A stretch of 64,000 nucleotides of DNA from Planctomycetota bacterium. GTDB taxonomy: Bacteria > Planctomycetota > UBA1135 > UBA2386. The translations under genes and the position numbers were made by a program. The stretch lies in assembly GCA_028281765.1 (NCBI GenBank), contig JANQJF010000024.1, positions 54,951-118,950 of the forward strand, read 5' to 3'. Under the pieces are notes generated by a model that saw only the letters and a list, made by a program, of their open reading frames with translations, did not search any database and was not told where the DNA came from. This document shows, piece after piece, positions 36,722 through 43,747 of this stretch (the first letter of the stretch is position 1; each line of letters begins with the position of its first letter).

Positions 36722-38062
36722 TCAGTTCGACGTCACGGTCTTTGCCCCGACGACGTCGGACACCAAGAGATCCATGCCGGTGAGGGACACAAACTGCCAG
36801 AGGAACACGGTCCCCGCGAGGTTCGGGTCGTTCGGCAGCGGCAGCTCGAATCCGAAGTAGTCACCGCCCGGGGACGGCTCGACCATGATCGGACCCGCGG
36901 TGCCCATCAGCTCCGTAAGCACCGGCGAGCCGTCGACATCGACGACTGGATCCGTTCCGTCCGCGCGCCGCTGCGCGAGCCACAGCCAGACCAGTCCGGT
37001 GGCCGCGCCGACGGCCGGGTCGGACTGGCGAATCGCACCCCCGAGGAACACGGACGGCTCCCCGATGACGAAGTCGCTGTTCGGGAACCCGTTGCGCATC
37101 TCGATCCCGTTCAGACCGATGCCCTCGCCGTAGCGAACGTTCGGTGTGAACGTCGTCGGTGCGGCGCCGGACGCGGACTCGAGCCGGTAGCGGACGCCGG
37201 GCTCGAGTGTTGTCGGCGTGTGCTTCTGTGGTGCCGTACTCGTTTGCGTCCCGTTGAACACGACCGAGTCGTCACGGGTGTCGACGATCTGGAACGGGCC
37301 TGCGGCACCATGGATTCTCAGAGGCCGGTTCGTCGCCGGGTAAGACTCGACCTGCCACGCCTCGGGGCTCGACATGACGGGGAACGGGCGAACACTCCAC
37401 GTGCCCGCGTCGTTCCAGACGTTGAACGAAGTCAGCCCCCACCCCGGATCGAAGGTCAGGGCGAACCCCTCGCCGCCAAACACGGCATCGGACATCGGAT
37501 GCAGCAACACCGGGCCATCGCCCAGCGACGCGAGCACCGTCGCGTCGACGGCGACCGCAAACGCAGCCTCGTCCGGCAGAAGAGAGAGCGGATCGTACGC
37601 CGCGATCAGCACCTCGGAATTCTGACGATCGAACACGGCCAGCTCCGCCCCATCGAACACGAGCTGCGTGATGTCGCGACCCGGCAGAGTCGTCTCGTCC
37701 AAGAACTGCAGATGCGGCGCCGTCGGAAGGATGAAGTGACTGACGATCTTGCCGGCATCGGACGGCTGATCGTACCCGTGGGAGACCAGGGTGAGTGGAC
37801 CGTAGGACCGCACGCCGGCGACGTGACTCATCATCGTCGGCACCGTCGCGAGGCTCACAGCCGAACCGCCGTCGTCGAGGTATTCACCCCAGTTCATGAG
37901 GCCAGAACCGATCTCCACTTCCGCGCGGAATTCGCGGCCGAAGCGTCGATGGGCGGTGATCGAGTCGTACTCGACCGGGTCGTAACTCGACTGCGCAATC
38001 GCGTCGCCGCTCACGCCAGCGACGGCCAGGGCAGTCAGAACATTCCATACTTGCTTGGTCAT
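36722..38062 (-). CDS. Secreted beta-rich protein of unknown function
   Basis: ATG 38062 with a GAGGAG element upstream gives a 446-residue precursor with a signal peptide ending near DAIAQ. The rest has a repeated beta-strand pattern, with stretches such as VLLHPMSDAVFGGEG and a C-terminal FLWQFVSLTGMDLL. I do not recognise the family. It lies 11 nt after the HEXXH protein gene, so they form a two-gene operon. Confidence 0.7.
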   Translation of the reverse strand: MTKQVWNVLTALAVAGVSGDAIAQSSYDPVEYDSITAHRRFGREFRAEVEIGSGLMNWGEYLDDGGSAVSLATVPTMMSHVAGVRSYGPLTLVSHGYDQPSDAGKIVSHFILPTAPHLQFLDETTLPGRDITQLVFDGAELAVFDRQNSEVLIAAYDPLSLLPDEAAFAVAVDATVLASLGDGPVLLHPMSDAVFGGEGFALTFDPGWGLTSFNVWNDAGTWSVRPFPVMSSPEAWQVESYPATNRPLRIHGAAGPFQIVDTRDDSVVFNGTQTSTAPQKHTPTTLEPGVRYRLESASGAAPTTFTPNVRYGEGIGLNGIEMRNGFPNSDFVIGEPSVFLGGAIRQSDPAVGAATGLVWLWLAQRRADGTDPVVDVDGSPVLTELMGTAGPIMVEPSPGGDYFGFELPLPNDPNLAGTVFLWQFVSLTGMDLLVSDVVGAKTVTSN

Positions 38063-38073
38063 GGTCGTACTCC

Positions 38074-38784
38074 TCAGAACAGACACGCGATGAGACGGAT
38101 GATCGTGTAGCTGGCTTTGGCCTCCAGCAGCCACGCTCGCCACTCCTTCAGACGGTCGATATCCGCCTGCGGACAGCCGTCCGCCTGGTACTGGTTGATC
38201 ATCTGGTCGACGACATCGATCTGGCGGCAGTACGCCTCCAGCTCGTTCTTCGCCCGACTGCACAGGGATCCGTCCGATGCCTGACCGCAGTGCACGAACT
38301 CGTGCAGCAGCACGGTTGCGAGTAGCGACTTCTTCACCTTCGCGGAGAGCTCGGTGTCATCGTTCGCCATGATGACGTCATCGCCCGTGAACGGCGGCGG
38401 AACGATGCCGTCGCCCTTCAAGTACCATTCGTTCAGATACATCCAGTTGCCTGGATCCGGTATCCATGCCGGCGGACCACCGCCGCCTCCGGCTGGCCGA
38501 CCGTCCGGTACGGCGCCTGCGACCGGGCCCGCGATCAGAGTCGAGATCGTCAGAATCTGACCGGCCTCGAACTTCTTCTTCAGGGCCTTGGCTGCCGCCT
38601 TGTCGTACTTCGCCAGCTCTTCGATGGCCTCTTCGATCCGTTGCGAACGCTCGGAGCCCTCCGGCGGCGGGAAAGCAACCGAGGGTTGGGGTGTCGGTTC
38701 GTAGCCCTGCGGCAATTCGCCCTGGGCCTCCGCCAAGCTCGCGCACACGAGCACGGCACTCAGAAAGTGAGTTGTTCTGTTCAT
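38074..38784 (-). CDS. Secreted protein with an HEXXH zinc-protease-like motif
   Basis: ATG 38784 gives a signal peptide (LSAVLVCASLAEAQ). A charged helix follows, then a Gly/Pro-rich loop, then the motif LLHEFVHCGQ, which contains HEFVH, an HEXXH zinc-binding pattern. A second helix pair near the C-terminus holds several cysteines (DGSLCSRAKNELEAYC). It may be a secreted metallopeptidase or a metal-binding remnant; the third ligand cannot be assigned. It is first in an operon with the secreted beta-rich protein. Confidence 0.65.
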   Translation of the reverse strand: MNRTTHFLSAVLVCASLAEAQGELPQGYEPTPQPSVAFPPPEGSERSQRIEEAIEELAKYDKAAAKALKKKFEAGQILTISTLIAGPVAGAVPDGRPAGGGGGPPAWIPDPGNWMYLNEWYLKGDGIVPPPFTGDDVIMANDDTELSAKVKKSLLATVLLHEFVHCGQASDGSLCSRAKNELEAYCRQIDVVDQMINQYQADGCPQADIDRLKEWRAWLLEAKASYTIIRLIACLF

Positions 38785-38954
38785 GGTTCCCGTGGAAAAA
38801 CACGCGGGAGATGGAATGGCCGACGCCTGTCGTCGACCCACCTCGTAGTGGTAGGACGTCGATCGAGAGTTCCGGACCCGCCAACGGTCGGTTTCCGCAA
38901 TGCCGGACCGAATCGACTCCATTGGGTGGCGCAATCACCGAGACCGCGCTACAG
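38785..38954. other. Intergenic stretch between the HEXXH gene and the riboswitch
   Basis: This part holds no convincing gene. It should contain the divergent promoters of the HEXXH operon and of the riboswitch transcript. I do not see a clear -35/-10 pair. Confidence 0.35.
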
Positions 38955-39110
38955 TCCGCCATAGTTCCGGGTTTCGGAAGTGAGGTGTGAATCCTCCGCG
39001 GACCCGCCGCTGTGAGTGCTGACGAACGTCGCGTGAGCCACTGGCCGAGCAATCGCTCGCCGGGAAGGTGCGACCAGTAGGACGAAGCGCAAGCCAGAAG
39101 ACGGCCCGGG
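38955..39110 (+). promoter_or_regulatory. Cobalamin (B12) riboswitch
   Basis: Conserved elements are in the right order: a GAGGTGTGAATCC segment, then GGACCCGCCGCTGTGA (near 38999-39014), then GTGAGCCACTGG (near 39033-39043), and the B12 box AAGCCAGAAGACGGCC (near 39090-39105). The aptamer is followed by a short stem CTCC/GGAG that could hide the GGAGG ribosome site (39140-39144) of the next gene. It therefore probably represses translation when adenosylcobalamin-type ligand is plentiful. Confidence 0.9.
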
Positions 39111-39146
39111 ACACTGCAACCGTGGTTCTCCCGAGGTCTTGGAGGC

Positions 39147-40163
39147 ATGCAAACACTCACTCCCGCATGCGCGCTGATGGCGTGTGCACTCTCGTTCGGC
39201 AGCGCCGTCGTCGCGCAGCCTAGCCTTCACGCGACGCAGGTCGTCGCTTCCGAAACGCACGGCGGTGCCGGCGGCGGCATCTTCGCGCCGACGAATGCGC
39301 TCGGCGCGCCGAGCGGCGGCGGTGCCGGCGCGGGCTCGACGCACGTGCACTCGCTCGGCGTCGGCGGCTCGCTGACGCTCGGGTTCGACGTCGTCATCAC
39401 GGACGGACCCGGCGCGGACTTCCTCGTCGCCGAGAACCCGTTCTTTCAAGGCGGCACGAACTTCCAGTCGTTCGCGGAAGTCGCCTACGTCGAAGTCAGC
39501 TCGGACGGCATCCACTTCGCGCGTTTCCCTTCCGCCTACTACGGACCCGCGACGGATCCCGGCCCGTTCGGCTCCGTCATCGTCGGTGGCTACGAGAACC
39601 TCGCGGGTTCGACGCCGGCCTACCCGACGCCGCTCGTGCAGGACGCAGTCGCCGCGGGCGGTGACGCGTTCGACCTGAGCGACCTCGTGAACCACGGCCT
39701 CGTCTCGGCGGGCCTCGTCGACCTCGGCGCGATCCACGAGGTGCGCATCGTCGACGTCGAGGGCGGCGTCGATGTCGACTCTCGCGGCGTGGTGATCCGC
39801 GACTCGGGCTTCGGCAGTGCCGACATCGACGCGGTCACGGTGATCCACCACACGGGCAACGTCGACCCGAACGGCCCCCGCATCGACGTCGAGATCCCGG
39901 CCGACGGCCAGTTCTCGATCACGATCGAGGATCCGAACGGGCTACTCGACCTGATCAGCCTGCAGCTGTCGATCTACGGCCTCTCCGTGCCGCCGGGCGA
40001 CATCCTCGCGGCGCTGTCCCCCACGCACCTCGACCCGACGAAGGTCTCGCTCGCCGTGACCGCTCCGTTGCCGGCCGATCTCCGCTTTCAGCTCGGAGTC
40101 TCGGTGATCGACGCGGGCGGACGCTACAGCAGCGACGTGCGTTCCCGTCCCGACGGTCTCTAG
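39147..40163 (+). CDS. Secreted protein under cobalamin-riboswitch control
   Basis: A signal peptide (ALMACALSFGSAVVAQ) precedes a beta-rich protein with features of bacterial cell-surface binding modules (SLTLGFDVVITDGPGADFLV, VEVSSDGIHFARFPSA). It resembles surface proteins that appear beside B12 uptake genes in other phyla, but I cannot name it. Placement directly after the riboswitch makes a corrinoid-related role likely. A strong GGAGG precedes ATG 39147. It is the first gene of a three-gene secreted operon. Confidence 0.8.
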   Translation: MQTLTPACALMACALSFGSAVVAQPSLHATQVVASETHGGAGGGIFAPTNALGAPSGGGAGAGSTHVHSLGVGGSLTLGFDVVITDGPGADFLVAENPFFQGGTNFQSFAEVAYVEVSSDGIHFARFPSAYYGPATDPGPFGSVIVGGYENLAGSTPAYPTPLVQDAVAAGGDAFDLSDLVNHGLVSAGLVDLGAIHEVRIVDVEGGVDVDSRGVVIRDSGFGSADIDAVTVIHHTGNVDPNGPRIDVEIPADGQFSITIEDPNGLLDLISLQLSIYGLSVPPGDILAALSPTHLDPTKVSLAVTAPLPADLRFQLGVSVIDAGGRYSSDVRSRPDGL

Positions 40164-40177
40164 CGAACGAGGCGATC

Positions 40178-41503
40178 ATGAGGACCAACGCACGCGCGCT
40201 GCTCGCGGCGCTGTCGATCGTCGTGTCGATTCCGGCGCAGGCTCCGCTGGCGCCGATCGGCGGTTTCGAAGAGGACGTGGTCTTCGAGGACTTCTCGAGT
40301 CCTTGGGGCATCACGGGCTTCGCGATCGGACTCGCGCCGACGGATCTCTACGTCACGAAGGACAACGAAGTTCGACGCGTGACTTCGCCGCTGAGCCACG
40401 TGGTGGTCCACGCACTGCCACCAGGCCACCACATCGGCCTGATCACGGCGACACCCGACCGGTCGCAGCTGCTGTTCACCGACTTCACGTCGGCGACGCT
40501 CTACCACCACGACATCGTCACGGCGTCAACGACGAGTCGCCCGCTGCCGGGCAACTCGTTCGACTTGGCCGTAGCGCCCAATGGCGACGTCCTCGTCAAC
40601 GCGAACCCGAACTGGCCGCAGCCCGGCGCCGCGACCGGAGTCTGGCTTGTCGATCCCGCGGGCGGCGTTGCCCACCGCGAACTCGTGCAGCTGTCCGGGC
40701 CGTCCGGACCGATCGCCTTCGACGCGCAGGGCAACCTGTGGGCCGGTATCCTGCCGGACATCGTGCCGCCCGCACCCGGGTCGGTGCGCGCCGTGCGCAT
40801 CGACGCCGCCGCGATCGATGCGGCCCACGCCGGTGGTCCGTCGCTCGACGAGTCGGACGCGTCGCACGTGATCGCCGGTCTCGACGGCGCGTACGACTTC
40901 GAGTTCGACGCCCGCGGCCGACTCTACGTGACCGACGTCAACAACCGCACGGTGCTCCGCTCGACGCCGGGCGCGACGGCGTTCGAAGCCACGCCGTTCT
41001 GCGGCCCGGGCGTCGACTACTGCACGCGCCTGCAGTTCGTCGAGATCGGCGCCGCGAGCTTCGACGCGTTCCAGCCGGAGAACGGCGGGACGATGTTCGT
41101 CAGCGGCTACGAACTCGCGGTCCGCAGCGCGGTACACGGGGTGACCGCCGCAAGACCGGCGCTCGCCTGTTCGACCGGCGCGACGATTCCCATCGGCGCG
41201 TTCTCCCTCGACGCCGAAGGCCTCCCCGCATCGAGTTCCGCCGTGCTGTGCGTCGGACTCGCGGGCCTCACGACGGAAACCGTCGTCCTCACGCTCGACC
41301 AACGCCCGCTGTGGTTCGGCATCGATCCGACCATGCCCGTGTTCACGGCTCCGTTCACGGCCGACGCGTCCGGCACCGCGAGCCTCCCCTTCTCCCATGC
41401 GAGTGGCGCGTTCGCGCTGACGGTGCAGGCGATCGCGTTCGACGCGACCGGCGTGCCCGCGCTCGTCTCCTCGAATTCCCAACATCTGACGTTCCTACCA
41501 TGA
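40178..41503 (+). CDS. Secreted beta-propeller-like protein in the riboswitch operon
   Basis: A signal peptide (LLAALSIVVSIPAQ) is followed by NHL/SMP30-like propeller blades, with repeated motifs such as FDLAVAPNGDVLVNAN, PIAFDAQGNLWAG and FEFDARGRLYVTDVN. A C-terminal beta-sandwich (TIPIGAFSLDAEG) is shared with the next gene. Its stop overlaps the next ATG by four bases. The fold recalls the BtuG-type corrinoid-binding propellers, but no homology was tested. Probable function: surface capture of a ligand, possibly cobalamin. Confidence 0.78.
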   Translation: MRTNARALLAALSIVVSIPAQAPLAPIGGFEEDVVFEDFSSPWGITGFAIGLAPTDLYVTKDNEVRRVTSPLSHVVVHALPPGHHIGLITATPDRSQLLFTDFTSATLYHHDIVTASTTSRPLPGNSFDLAVAPNGDVLVNANPNWPQPGAATGVWLVDPAGGVAHRELVQLSGPSGPIAFDAQGNLWAGILPDIVPPAPGSVRAVRIDAAAIDAAHAGGPSLDESDASHVIAGLDGAYDFEFDARGRLYVTDVNNRTVLRSTPGATAFEATPFCGPGVDYCTRLQFVEIGAASFDAFQPENGGTMFVSGYELAVRSAVHGVTAARPALACSTGATIPIGAFSLDAEGLPASSSAVLCVGLAGLTTETVVLTLDQRPLWFGIDPTMPVFTAPFTADASGTASLPFSHASGAFALTVQAIAFDATGVPALVSSNSQHLTFLP

Positions 41504-42771
41504 CACCCTACGTTCTCCGCTCCGCGGCCTTCGTCGCGCTCATCTCCCCCGTCTGTGCGCAGACGATCGAAGAAGGCTACGACTCGACGGTGCAGGTTCT
41601 GCCCGCCGGCGTGCAAGCCGTGCTCGACCTGCCGGGCCCGAGCGTCGTCTATTACGACGGCACCGAGCTCGTGCGCGACACTGGCGGCACGACGACGTCG
41701 CTGCTGACGTTCGCGTCGCCACCGTCGTTCGCGTCGTTCACGATCCCACTCAGTGGACCGGGCGCCCCCGTCCTGTTCGGCGAGAACAGCAACGGTGAGA
41801 TCTGGCGGGTCCCGGTCGTCGGCGCAGGACTGCCGGAGCTCGTCACGACGATCCAGTTCAACTACGACGCGATCCGGCTCGACCCGACGACGGTGCTCGT
41901 GTCCGCGAAGACCGGCGGCTTCGCCTCGCCGGACAACGACATCATCGCAGTGGACCTCACCGACGGCTCGACCGACGTGATCGCCGTGGTTCCGGGCTTC
42001 TCCGGCCCGCTCGTGCGCAACAACGCGGGCGACGTGTTCTACGGCACCGGCAGTGAGATTATCCGCTGGGACGCCGCGCAGATTCAGGGCGCGTTCGGTC
42101 CGACGCAGCTCTCGGAGGGCGACGCGACCGTCGTCGCGACCGGCCTACCGTCGACGCTGGACCTCGCGCTCGACCAGGACGGCGACTTTCTCGTCAGTGA
42201 TTTCGCCGGCCCCTCGCTGCTCGAAGTGAGCTTCGACGATCAGGGCAACCAGGAGACCACGACGCTGATCGAATACACGTTCTCGGTGCCCGCGGCGGGT
42301 GCCGTGCGCTATCTGCCAAGCGGCGGACCGTCGGCATTCGAGCCGTTCCAGCAGACCGGCAAGCGCCTGTCGGTCGTCGAGTCGCAGTTCGGCGGGGGCA
42401 CGCAGATCCGTACCGTGCGGCCTGAACGCGCGGAACTCACCGCGAGCGCGACCAACCCGGTCCCCGTCGGCACGTTCTCGCTCGACCTCACCGGCGGCGC
42501 CTCGAACGCCCTCGGCGTGATCGCGTTCTCGCTGAGCAACTTCAACGGACCGCCGATCCTGCTGCCGGGCATCGAGCAGCCGATCGCGTGGCGACTCGGC
42601 GCGACAGAAGCCGCGGTCACGATCAACCTCGACTCGAACGGCGCGGCGACTCTGCCGATCAACAACGTCGGCTTGGGCGGCACGTTCTTCTTCACCCAAT
42701 GCGGATTCGTCGGCAGCGACACGGGACGGACGGTCCTCGGCGCATCGAACCTCCTCGTGCTGCAGCTGTGA
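41500..42771 (+). CDS. Second secreted beta-propeller-like protein in the riboswitch operon
   Basis: ATG 41500 overlaps the previous stop (ATGA). A signal peptide (SAAFVALISPVCAQ) precedes six or so propeller-like blades, for example VVYYDGTELVRDTGG, VLFGENSNGEIWRVP and LALDQDGDFLVSDF. The C-terminal domain (VPVGTFSLDLTGG) is paralogous to that of the upstream protein. It is the last gene of the operon and ends one base before the convergent iron-sulphur protein gene. Confidence 0.75.
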   Translation: MTPYVLRSAAFVALISPVCAQTIEEGYDSTVQVLPAGVQAVLDLPGPSVVYYDGTELVRDTGGTTTSLLTFASPPSFASFTIPLSGPGAPVLFGENSNGEIWRVPVVGAGLPELVTTIQFNYDAIRLDPTTVLVSAKTGGFASPDNDIIAVDLTDGSTDVIAVVPGFSGPLVRNNAGDVFYGTGSEIIRWDAAQIQGAFGPTQLSEGDATVVATGLPSTLDLALDQDGDFLVSDFAGPSLLEVSFDDQGNQETTTLIEYTFSVPAAGAVRYLPSGGPSAFEPFQQTGKRLSVVESQFGGGTQIRTVRPERAELTASATNPVPVGTFSLDLTGGASNALGVIAFSLSNFNGPPILLPGIEQPIAWRLGATEAAVTINLDSNGAATLPINNVGLGGTFFFTQCGFVGSDTGRTVLGASNLLVLQL

Positions 42772-43584
42772 TCAACGACGCCGGCGTCGCAACACGCCGG
42801 CGATGCGGTCACGCCAGCCGCGCAACGAGGAGCGCATGACGAACAGCGAGTAGGCGTGTCGGAACGCCTCCTCCTGCGGACCGTAGCGATGCTCCGCTCC
42901 GACGGGGCAACCGCGCCGCACCTCGCAGCCACCTTCGCATCCACCACCGAGGCGATGCGAGGAACAGCGCTCGAGCTTCGGTCCTTCATCCGTGTAGGTC
43001 TCGGCCGGACACGCCGCGACACACGGACGATGGCAGCCGTGGCACGGCTGAAAATCCGAGTCGACGAGCGGCTCGGGCCGACCGAACGGGTTGCCCGGCA
43101 CCAGCACCGCGGCGCGAAGGCTGACCCACGGGCCAAACTTCGGATGCATCAACTGGTGGATGACGGGAGACACCGTGCCGAGCCCGGCCATCTCACCGAG
43201 CTGGACGAAGTTGAGAGTGCGCTCGTCGTTCGGCATGACGACCGCGCCGCCGACGCCGATCCGACCGAGCGACGCGAGCAGCTCGATCGCGACATCGGAA
43301 CTCCAGTCGTCGATCGGATGACTCCCCGGTCGCGGCTCGTCGAGCTCCGTCGCAATCTGAGTCCGCAGGAATTCCCAGTTGGCGCGACCACCCGAGCCGA
43401 GCAAGACGATCGCGCCGCAGCTCGGCACGATGTCCGTCGCGCGACGTCCTCGGGGCTGCGTCGCGTCGAACTTCATCGCGTCGGCCCAACCGACAAGGTT
43501 GAGCCCGGCCGTCGCGCCCTGATGGCGGAGCTTGTCGAACAGTTCGGTCGGGGGTGAAGTCACGAGCAGACTATCGCGCACCAT
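42772..43584 (-). CDS. QueG/CblC-related protein with two cysteine clusters
   Basis: The protein has the QueG-like body (DIVPSCGAIVLLGSGGRANW, AAVLVPGNPFGRPEPLVDSD) and a [4Fe-4S]-type motif CHGCHRPCVAACPAETY, followed by a second set CEGGCEVRRGC. QueG is a cobalamin-dependent epoxyqueuosine reductase; related proteins handle corrinoids. The frame is short of a full QueG, so it may be a divergent B12-processing relative. I chose ATG 43584. It is convergent with, and touches, the riboswitch operon, which strengthens a corrinoid link. Confidence 0.7.
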   Translation of the reverse strand: MVRDSLLVTSPPTELFDKLRHQGATAGLNLVGWADAMKFDATQPRGRRATDIVPSCGAIVLLGSGGRANWEFLRTQIATELDEPRPGSHPIDDWSSDVAIELLASLGRIGVGGAVVMPNDERTLNFVQLGEMAGLGTVSPVIHQLMHPKFGPWVSLRAAVLVPGNPFGRPEPLVDSDFQPCHGCHRPCVAACPAETYTDEGPKLERCSSHRLGGGCEGGCEVRRGCPVGAEHRYGPQEEAFRHAYSLFVMRSSLRGWRDRIAGVLRRRRR

Positions 43585-43747
43585 CGGCCGAGGAACGGCC
43601 CCACGCAAGCCCCCGATTCGAACCTCCTCGGTCCGGCGGCATCGAGCGCACGATCCCGGAGTGCAGCATCGTTACACTCACAGCCGAGCGGGATACCCGT
43701 TCTGCCGCGCTGGGCTGGTAAAAGACCGGGAGAAGAGGCCGCCCCCA

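Noticed and set aside
41500..42771. TonB-dependent receptor for the B12 operon
   Set aside because: No beta-barrel receptor or ABC transporter is present in the window; only secreted proteins follow the riboswitch.
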